From assembly GCA_934177545.1 (NCBI GenBank), contig CAKPPI010000002.1, positions 1 through 53,688 of the forward strand: DNA of 53,688 nucleotides, written 5' to 3'. The stretch is from an uncultured Bacilli bacterium. Lineage in GTDB: Bacteria; Bacillota_I; Bacilli_A; RF39; UBA660. The position numbers and the translations under genes were made by a program. Position 1 is the first letter of the stretch; each line of letters starts with the position of its first letter. Below the pieces are notes generated by a model. The model was given only the letters and a program-made list of their open reading frames with translations. It did no database searches and was not told the DNA's origin. Of this stretch, positions 31,654-39,512 are shown one piece after another.

Positions 31654-31950
31654 CTATTTATCTTCAGGTATTCTAAGAATATATTCTCCATCTTTTGAAT
31701 AATAATACTTTTCTCTTGCATACCTTGCTACATAGTCTTTATCTTGTAATTTTTCTACATCAGCTTTTAATTCACTTTCTTTATCTTTTAGGCTAGCAAG
31801 TTCTTTAGTTAATTCTTTCTTTTCTTTATATTTACTATAGATAGTAACCCAGTACTTTCCAACAGTATAGGTTGTGAATATTATCATAGCAAGAGAAAAA
31901 ACACATAGAAAAAATGGTCCCATCTTCTTTTTCTTCTTTTTTTTAGCCAT
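31654..31950 (-). CDS. divIC: Septum formation protein DivIC/FtsB-like
   Basis: A small bitopic division protein of 98 residues: very basic start (AKKKKKKKMG), one membrane helix (FFLCVFSLAMIIFTTYTV), then a coiled coil (KEKKELTKELASLKDKESELKADVEKLQDKDYVARYAREKYYY). The DYVARYAREKYYY end is the family signature. I place the start at ATG 31950; the in-frame GTG at 31962 overlaps the GTGGGTGAT ribosome site. Its position between yabQ and tilS agrees with B. subtilis divIC. Confidence 0.9.
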   Translation of the reverse strand: MAKKKKKKKMGPFFLCVFSLAMIIFTTYTVGKYWVTIYSKYKEKKELTKELASLKDKESELKADVEKLQDKDYVARYAREKYYYSKDGEYILRIPEDK

Positions 31951-32009
31951 AATATCACCCACTTTTCCTGATAATATTATAGACTTTTTTTAAGTTTTTT
32001 GCAAATTAA

Positions 32010-32300
32010 CTATGGTCTTTTTAGTCTTCTTGACATAAATATTTGTATTTTTCTATATGAAAATATATATCCTAAAAAAATAAGAACATAAAATAAGGGG
32101 TGAATCTCGCCATAATTAATTTTTTTCATAAGAAGAAAGTAGATAAGTGCCATATCTAGTGAAAATATAAAGTTACCAATTACTCTAATGATTTTTTTAC
32201 TTTCAAATAAAAACTTATACTGGAGAGAAATTAGAAATGATAGAAAGATACCATAAAAAAAGGAAAAAGAAATTGATATTATTTGTAGTTTTAAATTCAT
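32010..32300 (-). CDS. yabQ: Spore cortex protein YabQ-like
   Basis: 96 residues with three or four membrane helices: FSFFYGIFLSFLISLQYKFLF, RVIGNFIFSLDMALIYFLLM and INYGEIHPLFYVLIFLGYIF. The YGI start, the central GNFIF/D pair and INYGEIH match YabQ, needed for spore cortex formation in B. subtilis. It overlaps the yabP stop by one base and precedes divIC, as in the B. subtilis operon, which supports the assignment more strongly than sequence alone. Shorter than B. subtilis YabQ (211 residues), which has a longer C-terminus. Confidence 0.8.
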   Translation of the reverse strand: MNLKLQIISISFSFFYGIFLSFLISLQYKFLFESKKIIRVIGNFIFSLDMALIYFLLMKKINYGEIHPLFYVLIFLGYIFSYRKIQIFMSRRLKRP

Positions 32301-32596
32301 TATTTAAACAGTCTTTGAAAGATACTACTTCCATCCTTTTCTTTTTTAGAATTATCATCAATATACGTAAAGCCATTTACAATTCCTTTGATAGAAACAT
32401 TACCTGATATAGTATCTAGTTTTATTAATTCCAAGCCATCACCTTTCACCACTAGAAACCCCATAGTAGTTTCTATTAAAAATTCTTCTTTATCAAAGTT
32501 TTCTATCTTTTTAACTCCAGTTATTAAGAGATTCTTTCTCTCCGTTAAAGTGATACTATGATTGTAGTTGCTTATAATTGATTCTTTAGTTTCCAT
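32300..32596 (-). CDS. yabP: Sporulation protein YabP
   Basis: 98 residues, soluble, beta-rich. The motifs ERKNLLITGVKKIENFDKEEFLIETTMGFLVVKGDGLELIKLDTISGNVSIKGIVNGFTY match the YabP/YqfC family, which helps build the spore coat and cortex. It lies directly before yabQ with a one-base overlap. The upstream gap contains CATACCTT (32616-32623), close to a sigma-E -10 box, in line with mother-cell expression, though no good -35 is visible. The terminator of spoVG separates it from the upstream gene. Confidence 0.93.
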   Translation of the reverse strand: METKESIISNYNHSITLTERKNLLITGVKKIENFDKEEFLIETTMGFLVVKGDGLELIKLDTISGNVSIKGIVNGFTYIDDNSKKEKDGSSIFQRLFK

Positions 32597-32615
32597 TTAT
32601 TCACCTTCTTAGTTA

Positions 32616-32623
32616 AAGGTATG
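32616..32623 (-). promoter_or_regulatory. Possible sigma-E -10 box before yabP
   Basis: CATACCTT resembles the sigma-E consensus -10 (CATACAMT) and is about 20 bases from the yabP start. No convincing -35 element is seen at the right distance, so this is tentative. Confidence 0.3.
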
Positions 32624-32643
32624 AATAATTAGTTAAAAAAAGA

Positions 32644-32668
32644 ACAAAAAAAGAAGACTAAGTCTTCT
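32644..32668 (-). terminator. spoVG terminator
   Basis: AGAAGACT and AGTCTTCT form a tight stem on the minus strand, followed by TTTTTTTGTTC. Confidence 0.85.
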
Positions 32669-32673
32669 CAAAT

Positions 32674-32943
32674 CTATTCTTCAGAATCCAAAGTATTTTG
32701 GTAAGCTTCTAGAATTTTATCTTGAAACATTGCTCTTACTTCAGGATTGATTGGATGAGCGATATCACGATATCCACCAGTTGGTGTTTTTCTACTTGGC
32801 ATTGCTATAAACAAACCATTTTCTCCTTCAATAATTCGAATATCATGAACTGCAAAACTATCATCCAATAAGACAGATGCAATTCCTCTCATACGAGAGC
32901 CTTCTTTGTCAACTTTTCGTACAGTGACTGATGTAATTTCCAT
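32674..32943 (-). CDS. spoVG: Septation/sporulation regulator SpoVG
   Basis: 89 residues of the SpoVG family, RNA/DNA-binding regulators of septation and of later spore stages. The family blocks are intact: MEITSVTVRKVDKEGSRMRGIASVLLDDSFAVHDIRIIEGENGLFIAMPSRKTPTGGYRDIAHPINPE. Single gene with a good promoter (32984-33012), an AAGGAGG ribosome site and a terminator. It follows veg, as it does broadly in B. subtilis. Confidence 0.97.
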   Translation of the reverse strand: MEITSVTVRKVDKEGSRMRGIASVLLDDSFAVHDIRIIEGENGLFIAMPSRKTPTGGYRDIAHPINPEVRAMFQDKILEAYQNTLDSEE

Positions 32944-32983
32944 AATCTTTCCTCCTTTTAAAGCACTGACACTTTATACTTTA

Positions 32984-33012
32984 ATTCTATCTTATCTCTT
33001 TTCTAATTGCAA
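32984..33012 (-). promoter_or_regulatory. Predicted sigma-A promoter of spoVG
   Basis: TTGCAA (33007-33012) and TAGAAT (32984-32989) are exactly 17 bases apart, about 40 bases upstream of the spoVG start. B. subtilis spoVG is read by sigma-H; the hexamers here fit sigma-A better. Confidence 0.6.
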
Positions 33013-33042
33013 GAAGTTTATAAGTATTTTACAGGTTATACG

Positions 33043-33261
33043 TCAACTAATAATTTCTACACTTTCTGTTATTAAATCACTATAACTAAAGGACTTAATT
33101 GTGTCATTATCTCCTACTAAACTAACAATAAAAATAGATGGATAAAGTTTAACTATCTTTCCATTAAATTCTTCTATTTGATTACGACTACCGTTAACTT
33201 TAAAGTGAAGTGTCTCTCCTTCTTTTTCTCTTACTTTAGCTTTTATTGTATCTATATTCAT
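33043..33261 (-). CDS. veg: Veg protein
   Basis: 72 residues of the Veg family: IDTIKAKVREKEGETLHFKVNGSRNQIEEFNGKIVKLYPSIFIVSL, ending in SYSDLITESVEII, with the family YPSxFxV strand. In B. subtilis Veg is abundant and affects biofilm matrix genes through SinR; that role cannot be assumed here but is of note since a TasA/SipW locus lies 1.7 kb away. Its ATG overlaps the yabG stop (ATGA), and yabG-veg is the B. subtilis order. Confidence 0.93.
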   Translation of the reverse strand: MNIDTIKAKVREKEGETLHFKVNGSRNQIEEFNGKIVKLYPSIFIVSLVGDNDTIKSFSYSDLITESVEIIS

Positions 33262-34037
33262 CTTGGATACCCCACATACATCGTTCCATTAGTGATTATT
33301 CCACCCATTCCAGCACTACCATAATGTGTTTTATCTATTAATGATATTAAATCTATTTCTTTGTTTACAGGAGATAAGGCAACACAGGAAGCTATAATAG
33401 CAGGATCTAGAGCATGTATATTTATTCTTTTTGGACTAGAAGCAAAATTACTACCAGCTTTTATTAACTCTTCATAGTTTGATTGACATGCTCCAGAGAT
33501 AATTATTAATTTATCCTGATTTTTCTCATAAATTCTAGCTTTCTTAATAGCATTTACAAAATTTTCAGAGTTTTGATAGTTCTCTATCTTAGTTTTATCT
33601 TTGGCATGTTTCTTTAAAAAGTCATGTCCTGTTATTACTACTATATCTGGTTTATATTTCTCTAATGTTTCTGTTATTACTTCTTCTATTTCATTTTCTT
33701 TTACTTTTATACCATATGCTTCTAGATGCATATCCTTATAAAACTTAATGCATCTATCTAAATAAAATTTATCAGAATCAAATTGAACTATTTTACCAGG
33801 AAGATAAAAGTATTCATTTCTATCTAATGAGATTAAGTTTTCTACTTTTTCTATGTCTGTTCTATCAGTTTCTTTTTTAATGGTTACTTTATTTAAATCA
33901 TCTAGTTCACTATCAGCATAAAGCCTAACATCTACTCCACGTAAATATGCTATGTCATCTTCTATATCTATTATTTGAAAGACTAAGTCATTATTATATG
34001 ATTCTCTAGTAACATATTCACCTAGTTTAAAATTCAT
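33258..34037 (-). CDS. yabG: Sporulation-specific cysteine protease YabG
   Basis: A spore-coat-processing peptidase. 259 residues, about 30 shorter than in B. subtilis. Conserved blocks: KLGEYVTRESYNNDLVFQI, a YLRGVDVRL strand, VVITGHDFL with a likely catalytic His, IISGACQSNYEEL with the probable nucleophile Cys, and a C-terminal THYGSAGMGGIITNGTMYVGYPR. A CATAAACT element (34053-34060) just upstream resembles the -10 of mother-cell sigma factors. Located between ksgA and veg as in B. subtilis. It ends in UGA. Confidence 0.93.
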   Translation of the reverse strand: MNFKLGEYVTRESYNNDLVFQIIDIEDDIAYLRGVDVRLYADSELDDLNKVTIKKETDRTDIEKVENLISLDRNEYFYLPGKIVQFDSDKFYLDRCIKFYKDMHLEAYGIKVKENEIEEVITETLEKYKPDIVVITGHDFLKKHAKDKTKIENYQNSENFVNAIKKARIYEKNQDKLIIISGACQSNYEELIKAGSNFASSPKRINIHALDPAIIASCVALSPVNKEIDLISLIDKTHYGSAGMGGIITNGTMYVGYPR

Positions 34038-34052
34038 GTAATCACCCAGTTA

Positions 34053-34060
34053 AGTTTATG
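34053..34060 (-). promoter_or_regulatory. Possible sigma-E/K -10 box before yabG
   Basis: CATAAACT, about 16 bases upstream of the yabG start, is like the -10 boxes of mother-cell sporulation promoters. No -35 can be assigned with confidence. Confidence 0.25.
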
Positions 34061-34075
34061 CAATGAAGTTTAATT

Positions 34076-34870
34076 TTATTTATAAAGATTATTAGCTAAG
34101 GCAACAAAGATATTATATTCTAACTGTTCAGCTCTAACATTTAAGTCTAGATTATATTTTTCTAATACTTTGCTAACAATATTTAAGTCATATTTTTTTA
34201 AGTTATTTCTTAATGTTTTTCTTTTAAACTGGAAACTATCATGCACTAATTGTTGAAAAAATTCTTCATTTACTAAGTTTTCTTTATCTTTCCTTGGTTT
34301 AAATGATACTACTACACTATCTACATTTGGTTTAGGAATAAATTCTTCTCTACTAACTAAAAATTCTTTTTTTGTCTCAAAGTAATATCTTAATAGTACT
34401 GTTAGGGCTCCATACTCTTTCTTTCCTACAGGTGAAGTAAATCTCTCTCCTACCTCTTTTTGTACCATCATAACAATTTTATTAAAATAAAGGTCTGCGT
34501 TAATTAATTTAAATAAGATTGGGGTTGTTATATAATAAGGTACATTACTTATAAAATATAAGTGTTTATAGGTAAAGTCTTCTAAATCTTCTTTAATATT
34601 TTGTTTTAAAAAGTCTCCAAAATATATAGATACATTACTATCTTCTCCAAACTTTCTCATTAAAATATCTTCTAAGGTTTTATCTATTTCATAACACAAT
34701 ACTTGTCCTTTTTCTTTTAAATACTTTGTTAAAGCACCTGAACCAGGTCCTACTTCTATAGTTAAAGATTTATCTTTAATATCTGCTACATCTACTATTC
34801 TAGTTAAGACTCTTTCATTTTTTAAAAAGTTTTGACCAAACTTTTTCTTGAACTGAAATTTTTCATCCAT
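34076..34870 (-). CDS. rsmA: 16S rRNA dimethyladenosine transferase RsmA/KsgA
   Basis: Dimethylates two adjacent adenosines near the 3' end of 16S rRNA using SAM. 264 residues: KKKFGQNFLKNERVLTRIV start, SAM-binding VEVGPGSGALTKYLKEK, catalytic NVPYYITTPIL (NVPY in place of NLPY/NIPY), and a C-terminal helical domain with FKRKTLRNNLKKY. AAGGAGCGATTAT precedes the ATG. Synteny with yabG-veg agrees with B. subtilis. Confidence 0.96.
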   Translation of the reverse strand: MDEKFQFKKKFGQNFLKNERVLTRIVDVADIKDKSLTIEVGPGSGALTKYLKEKGQVLCYEIDKTLEDILMRKFGEDSNVSIYFGDFLKQNIKEDLEDFTYKHLYFISNVPYYITTPILFKLINADLYFNKIVMMVQKEVGERFTSPVGKKEYGALTVLLRYYFETKKEFLVSREEFIPKPNVDSVVVSFKPRKDKENLVNEEFFQQLVHDSFQFKRKTLRNNLKKYDLNIVSKVLEKYNLDLNVRAEQLEYNIFVALANNLYK

Positions 34871-34917
34871 ATATAATCGCTCCTTAATAATCTGTTACTC
34901 CCTTATATGATAACATA

Positions 34918-34946
34918 AAAAAAAGAAAAAGTTTATTATTTTGACT
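34918..34946 (-). terminator. Terminator of the sipW operon
   Basis: GAAAAGT and ACTTTTTC form a stem on the minus strand followed by TTTTTT, at the stop of the last gene of the operon. Confidence 0.55.
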
Positions 34947-35364
34947 TTTCCTTTGATTGAAACATAAATAATATGTTAGAAGCAGCTAATCCATATAACA
35001 TTATTTTCATATAGGCTATGAAGGTATTAAAATAGTTAAAATCTACTCCATAACCATACTTTTCATTAAGTACCATATTCTTATCAGCAAAGGCTCTATA
35101 GCCAACTAATATTATGGTAGCAAAAACTATGCATGATGTTAAATTGTAAAATATATTGCCATTTACTCCATCTTGTTTAAAGATAAGGTTGATAACAAAT
35201 AATAAGAAAAGTACTAGGAAGGGAATAAATTCAGGAATTACTGTACTAAAACTTTTACTAAGTCTTGCATTCATTCTTACAATAATGAATAGTGTTATAG
35301 CAAAAGCTCCTAATAATAATATATATTTTAAAATAGCAAACATTATATTTAATATTTTTTTCAT
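34936..35364 (-). CDS. Hypothetical membrane protein, last gene of the sipW operon
   Basis: 142 residues with four membrane helices (about 5-28, 42-62, 72-92, 115-135) and short charged loops (NARLSKSFSTVIPE, FKQDGVNGN, FADKNMVLNEKYGYGVDF). Not recognised. It starts one base after the stop of the preceding gene, so translation is coupled. Being in the sipW operon it may help anchor or export the fibre, but nothing in the sequence shows that directly. Confidence 0.78.
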   Translation of the reverse strand: MKKILNIMFAILKYILLLGAFAITLFIIVRMNARLSKSFSTVIPEFIPFLVLFLLFVINLIFKQDGVNGNIFYNLTSCIVFATIILVGYRAFADKNMVLNEKYGYGVDFNYFNTFIAYMKIMLYGLAASNILFMFQSKEKSK

Positions 35365-35365
35365 C

Positions 35366-36055
35366 TTAGCCTCCTACTACTTCACTTTTATACCATTCTG
35401 ATAACTCTACTAGAAAATCCAAAGTATTTTGATAATTTTTATTAATAGCATTATAGCTATCCTTTGCTAAGAAAAAGATACTCTCTCTGCTTATATCATT
35501 AGTAAAATAATAATTATCAGCATTTTCTAAGTTTGAGGTGATATAACCATTACTTGTTAACAATTGATTAATATTAGTTTTAAGAAAGGGTCTTATTTTT
35601 GATAGACTAGCTATTGAATATGATGAGCTTTCTTCTGAAAGACTATTTATCTGCATGACAATGCAATCATTTAATATACCATTTTGATAAAATTTTCCCA
35701 ATTTATATACATCTTTTAATTCTATATTCTCTTTTTTGGCTAAATTATTGTACTCTTCACTTTCAAATATTTTTACGCAACTATTTAACTTAAATTGTAT
35801 GTTGTTCATATCATAAATATTATTTGTTCCATTATAAGTATTCTGTTGATATAATGATATATTATTTTTAATTTTATTTAGCTTTTCTGTTGTTTTTGCT
35901 TGATTTACAGAAACATCAGAGCTTACATTTACCTTTATACTTAACTCTTTAGCATGATAGAAATTTAAAAATAATAGAAAAAAAGAAAATCCAAAAACAA
36001 TTCCAACTATAACATAGGCAAAGATATTTATATATTCTAATAGTAGTCTTTTCAT
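35366..36055 (-). CDS. Hypothetical single-pass extracytoplasmic protein of the sipW operon
   Basis: 229 residues: one N-terminal membrane helix (IFAYVIVGIVFGFSFFLLFLNFY), then an exported region of about 195 residues. Its opening (KVNVSSDVSVNQAKTTEKLNKIKNNISLYQQN) may be a short coiled coil, followed by a helical domain with two Cys (NSCVKIF, NDCIVMQ) that could form a disulfide. Not recognised. One-base overlaps on both sides tie it into the operon with the signal peptidase. Could be a fibre anchor or assembly factor. Confidence 0.78.
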   Translation of the reverse strand: MKRLLLEYINIFAYVIVGIVFGFSFFLLFLNFYHAKELSIKVNVSSDVSVNQAKTTEKLNKIKNNISLYQQNTYNGTNNIYDMNNIQFKLNSCVKIFESEEYNNLAKKENIELKDVYKLGKFYQNGILNDCIVMQINSLSEESSSYSIASLSKIRPFLKTNINQLLTSNGYITSNLENADNYYFTNDISRESIFFLAKDSYNAINKNYQNTLDFLVELSEWYKSEVVGG

Positions 36056-36573
36056 TAGTTAACCTCCTTTGCATTTATTTCAACTTTATAAGAATAAGAT
36101 TTATTTTGCCATTCAGTTGTCTTTGCAGACTCTGGAATATATACTTTTAACTCATATTGATTGGTATTGTTTGGCATTATATATCTATCATCTAATAGTT
36201 TATTTTTTATATCAGAGACACTACCTTTTTTTATAATTTTACCATTTAAAAATAATTGATAATTTAATTGATTATTAGATAATTTGCTATTTTTTTGGTT
36301 CTTTTTTTCTTTAAACAAAACTTCATATCTACTTTTAAAATCGTTAACATTTTTTACACTAAATTTGTAATTTTTAATAGATGAAGCTTCATCTTCTGAC
36401 ATTGGAAATAAATTTTCATTTATGGTTACTTCTTCACTTTCTTTTCTTATTTGTAAAGAACTAACAGAACCAAGGTTATTATAATAAAATGTTTTATACC
36501 ACAAAAAACTAGTTATAACTATAAAGACAAATAACAAAATTCCTCCAAATATTAAAAATATTTTCTTAGTCAT
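36055..36573 (-). CDS. Membrane-anchored protein with TasA-like topology
   Basis: 172 residues with an N-terminal membrane helix (IFLIFGGILLFVFIVITSFLWY) and an exported part ordered like the TasA-like proteins nearby: LQIRKESEEVTINENLFPMSEDEASSIKNYKFSVKN corresponds to the strand region before PLTD-x-SGK, and YELKVYIPESAKTTEWQNKSYSYKVEINA parallels YRLRMWVDENAKI...FAVQVAIHA. It lacks the GISFAAF cleavage motif, so it may stay anchored and nucleate the fibre, as TapA is thought to in B. subtilis. One-base overlaps with both neighbours. The relation is inferred from pattern. Confidence 0.7.
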   Translation of the reverse strand: MTKKIFLIFGGILLFVFIVITSFLWYKTFYYNNLGSVSSLQIRKESEEVTINENLFPMSEDEASSIKNYKFSVKNVNDFKSRYEVLFKEKKNQKNSKLSNNQLNYQLFLNGKIIKKGSVSDIKNKLLDDRYIMPNNTNQYELKVYIPESAKTTEWQNKSYSYKVEINAKEVN

Positions 36574-37322
36574 TATTTATACCTTCTCCTTTCAATGTTT
36601 ACATCATTCTTCTTAGAAAAATTTGATTTTTTATTCTTTTTATTGCCTTTTTCTTTATTTTCAGTATTATTTTTAACTTTCTTTTTATCTTTCTTATTTG
36701 GATCATTTTTTATAGTTTTAACTATTTTTATTATATCTGCGCCTATTATTAACACTGTTGGTACTATTATTAGTAATAGCCAACCTAATACGGTACTTAA
36801 TATATATTGTATGTATCCTAATTTTGGTAAACGAATTAAAACCTTACCATATATACTATCAAACGGTTGTCTTGTAGCGTCTTCAGTATTATTTGCATCA
36901 CCTTTAGTCGTAAATAAGTACTTACCATTGCCTGTTTTTTCTATTTTTTTAACTCTATGAGTAACTGTTACACCTGAACTTCGATAATCTGTTGAGTTGA
37001 AAGTTATTACATCACCAACTTTTATTTTTGATGGATCACTTACTCTGGTAGTTATAATTACATCAAGCACATTAATATTTGGTACCATACTTGGACTAAC
37101 TATTGTATAAGCGGATACCAAAGCTGGTTTTTGAATTCCTTTTTGCAAGTTATTCTTTTGATCAATAAAGTTAATAATTATTACTAAGAAAACTATAATC
37201 ATTATTAGAAAAATAGAATACATAATAACTGTTAAAATATAGTGTATTATTCTCTTAAGTTTTTCAAAAAAAGAGAGATTGGAAAAATGTATTGTTGTCT
37301 CATTACCTTTCAAACATATCAC
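36573..37322 (-). CDS. sipW: SipW-type signal peptidase I
   Basis: An ER-type (Ser-His) signal peptidase that would cleave the nearby TasA-like proteins. 249 residues: membrane helix about 28-52, VSPSMVPNINVLDVI with the nucleophile Ser78, KVGDVITFN, VTHRVKKIE with His122 in place of the Lys of prokaryotic type enzymes, FTTKGDANNTEDA, a C-terminal helix (about 172-197) and a long Lys-rich tail. The Ser-His dyad is what separates SipW from other bacterial signal peptidases. The start is uncertain: GTG at 37322, or the TTG three codons in. Preceded by a tasA-like gene with no clear terminator between. Confidence 0.93.
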   Translation of the reverse strand: MICLKGNETTIHFSNLSFFEKLKRIIHYILTVIMYSIFLIMIIVFLVIIINFIDQKNNLQKGIQKPALVSAYTIVSPSMVPNINVLDVIITTRVSDPSKIKVGDVITFNSTDYRSSGVTVTHRVKKIEKTGNGKYLFTTKGDANNTEDATRQPFDSIYGKVLIRLPKLGYIQYILSTVLGWLLLIIVPTVLIIGADIIKIVKTIKNDPNKKDKKKVKNNTENKEKGNKKNKKSNFSKKNDVNIERRRYK

Positions 37323-37381
37323 CCACTTATCATTCCTTCTATTATAAATATATCACATTTTAGAAGGATTTAAAAGGAAAG

Positions 37382-38017
37382 TTATTTATTTAATTTAGCT
37401 GTAGCATGTATTGCCACTTGAACTGCAAATGTTCTTGAAACATTATCAATTTTGGCATTTTCATCTACCCACATTCTTAGACGATAATATTCAGTTTGAC
37501 TATTAGTAATAGATTTTTTGTATAAAATCATACTTCCTTTTTCACTTCCTAGTTCTGATTTACTAGATATTGGAGAAAATTTTGTTGGTTTCATTACTTC
37601 TTTATATATATCTGATTCTTTTTTTTCTAAATACAATTTTACGTCTTTATTATTTAAGGTTGATTTTTCTAATTTTAAAGCAGATAATTCATAAGTAATT
37701 TTAGCTGAACCACTTATTGTAGAAATCACGCTAAAATCGAAATATTGATCTGCAGCTGATAATTTTTTACCAGATGCATCTGTTAGTGGCATAGCATTAA
37801 TAATTGTTATACCATTTGTGTCTTCTGTATAGTCAAGTGAAATATTACCAGTAGTTATTGTATTAATCTTATCTCCTTTTTTAGTTATTGTAACTGCAAC
37901 TACTGATATTCCTATAGTAAGTAACACTATCAATAATAGAGCTAACAACATAAAATAGAGTTTTCCCTTTTTTTCTTCTCTTAAATCATTATCAGCTACT
38001 CTTTCTTTTCTCATCAT
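37382..38017 (-). CDS. TasA/camelysin-like exported protein 3
   Basis: 211 residues. The N-terminus is longer and charged (RKERVADNDLREEKKGK), then a membrane helix ends in GISVVAVTITKKGDKINTITTGNISLDYTED. The exported part follows the family: NAMPLTDASGKKLSAADQYFDFSV, a beta core, and YYRLRMWVDENAKI...VQVAIHATAKL. The GISFAAF-type cleavage motif is altered here (GISVVAV). AGAGGTAT precedes two possible ATG codons (38017 and 38014). About 60 bases before sipW and probably co-transcribed with it. Likely a minor or anchoring fibre subunit. Confidence 0.87.
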   Translation of the reverse strand: MMRKERVADNDLREEKKGKLYFMLLALLLIVLLTIGISVVAVTITKKGDKINTITTGNISLDYTEDTNGITIINAMPLTDASGKKLSAADQYFDFSVISTISGSAKITYELSALKLEKSTLNNKDVKLYLEKKESDIYKEVMKPTKFSPISSKSELGSEKGSMILYKKSITNSQTEYYRLRMWVDENAKIDNVSRTFAVQVAIHATAKLNK

Positions 38018-38064
38018 ATACCTCTCCTATTCTATCCAAATTGTAGCATATTTTTATTTTATGG

Positions 38065-38097
38065 TAAAGAAAAAAGTGTCATAGATTAGACACTTTT
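38065..38097 (-). terminator. Terminator after TasA-like gene 2
   Basis: AAAAGTGTC and GACACTTTT form a 9-bp stem with the loop TAATCTAT, followed by T residues. Nearly identical to the terminator after TasA-like gene 1 (38811-38840), so gene and terminator were duplicated together. Confidence 0.9.
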
Positions 38098-38113
38098 ATA
38101 GAGTAAATAAATA

Positions 38114-38740
38114 CTATTGAGCTGATGCTGCACCATAGACATTTACTTTTATTGAATAAACTTGTTTTGTTGAAGGTGCTGTATAATTTTGATCTACCCA
38201 CATTCTTAAACGGTATGTAGTTGTTTGATCAACAGTTTCATCAGTTGTATTAATAGTACCTGATTTCAAAATACGTTCTCCAACTGTAGCTCCAGCACTA
38301 TTACCAGATTGAGCTTGAGGTAATTCAGAAACTAAAGTTGGGGCTAATTCTACAGTGCTATCAGAATTACTTGTTAAATATACTTTAACGCCTGTATTAG
38401 GTAAGCTATTAGTAACTTCAGTAGCTGTAATTGCATAATTTAGTTGGGTTGTTCCTTTACCTACAATTCTGGCATTAACTGTAAAATCAAAATATTGACC
38501 CTCTGCACTTAGTGCTTTACCTGACTCATCTGTAATAGGTAATGCATCAGTTAGTGTAATACCGTTAGTATTTTCAGTATAACTCATTGTAATAGTACCA
38601 GTTGTAATTGTATTTGTTGTTTGTCCTGTACCAACATAAGTAAATGCTGCAAAGGAAATACCCACTACTGCTACTATTAAAATAGCAACACCTAATATAG
38701 AAATAAGTATTTGTTTTGATGAATTTGTATTTTCGTTCAT
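38114..38740 (-). CDS. TasA/camelysin-like exported protein 2
   Basis: 208 residues: a polar start (NENTNSSKQ), a membrane helix ending in VVGISFAAFTYVG, which is a SipW-type cleavage motif, then TITTGTITMSYTENTNGITLTDALPITDESGK, a beta core and YRLRMWVDQN. This is the layout of TasA, the main subunit of B. subtilis matrix fibres, and of camelysin. Strongly similar to the neighbour at 38851-39486 in the N-terminal 70 residues and in promoter, ribosome site and terminator. It has its own promoter and terminator, so it can be expressed at a level of its own. Confidence 0.9.
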   Translation of the reverse strand: MNENTNSSKQILISILGVAILIVAVVGISFAAFTYVGTGQTTNTITTGTITMSYTENTNGITLTDALPITDESGKALSAEGQYFDFTVNARIVGKGTTQLNYAITATEVTNSLPNTGVKVYLTSNSDSTVELAPTLVSELPQAQSGNSAGATVGERILKSGTINTTDETVDQTTTYRLRMWVDQNYTAPSTKQVYSIKVNVYGAASAQ

Positions 38741-38765
38741 CTTTGTCTAACCTCCTTACAATATA

Positions 38766-38795
38766 AAGATAACACAGATAAGTATAAAATAACAA
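38766..38795 (-). promoter_or_regulatory. Predicted promoter of TasA-like gene 2
   Basis: TTGTTA (38790-38795) and TATCTT (38766-38771), 18 bases apart, align with the promoter of TasA-like gene 1. The leader after them (ATATTGTAAGGAGGTTAGAC) is nearly the same in both genes. Confidence 0.45.
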
Positions 38796-38810
38796 GTATT
38801 TTTTGATTAA

Positions 38811-38840
38811 AAGAAAAAAGTGTCAGAGATTAGACACTTT
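38811..38840 (-). terminator. Terminator after TasA-like gene 1
   Basis: AAAGTGTC and GACACTTT form the stem, the loop is TAATCTCT, and a TTTTTTC tail follows. One loop base differs from the terminator of TasA-like gene 2. Confidence 0.9.
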
Positions 38841-38850
38841 ACTTGGTAAA

Positions 38851-39486
38851 CTACTTAGCTTGAGCAGTACCATAAACGTTAACACGTAAAATATATTTGT
38901 GTTGAGTAGCAAATTCTGTAGTATTATCACCATTAGTATGACTACCATAATTTTGATCTACCCACATTCTTAAACGATAACTATCTGTTCCAGTAGCATT
39001 ATAAGTATCTTCTTTAAGAATATACTGTCCATCAGGGGCACCAGAAGCATTGCTAGATGTAGTCTTTAATGTAGATACTAAAGCTGGTTCAAAAACAGCT
39101 GTCTCAGTATCACCACTAACAGATGTTAAGTAAATCTTAATTCCACTATCAGGAATATCAGATACAGTATCTTTTGTAGCAGTAATTGCATAACTAATGC
39201 TAGTATCACCAGCAATAGTTGCTCCTACTGTAAAATCAAAAGTATTATTATCTCCTTTTAATGCTTTTCCAGCTGTATCTGTTATAGGAAGTGCATCTGT
39301 TAAATTAATACCATTTTGCGGTTCACTATAACTCATCGTAATAGTACCAGTTGTAATTGTATTTTCTTTTTGACCTGCTTGACTAAAACTAAATGCAGCA
39401 AATGAAATACCTACTACTGCTACTACTAAAATGGCAACCCCTAGTACAGATAATAGAATTTGCTTTGATGAATTATTATTGTTCAT
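38851..39486 (-). CDS. TasA/camelysin-like exported protein 1
   Basis: 211 residues: start NNNNSSKQ, a membrane helix LLSVLGVAILVVAVVGISFAAFSFSQAG with the SipW-type cleavage motif, TITTGTITMSYSEPQNGINLTDALPITDTAGK, a beta core SISYAITATKD, and YRLRMWVDQN...YILRVNVYGTAQ. First of three family members in a row before sipW, and a close paralog of gene 2. It has its own promoter, a strong AAGGAGG site and a terminator. Likely a major subunit of an extracellular fibre or surface layer. Confidence 0.9.
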   Translation of the reverse strand: MNNNNSSKQILLSVLGVAILVVAVVGISFAAFSFSQAGQKENTITTGTITMSYSEPQNGINLTDALPITDTAGKALKGDNNTFDFTVGATIAGDTSISYAITATKDTVSDIPDSGIKIYLTSVSGDTETAVFEPALVSTLKTTSSNASGAPDGQYILKEDTYNATGTDSYRLRMWVDQNYGSHTNGDNTTEFATQHKYILRVNVYGTAQAK

Positions 39487-39512
39487 CCTCGTCTAACCTC
39501 CTTTACAATATA

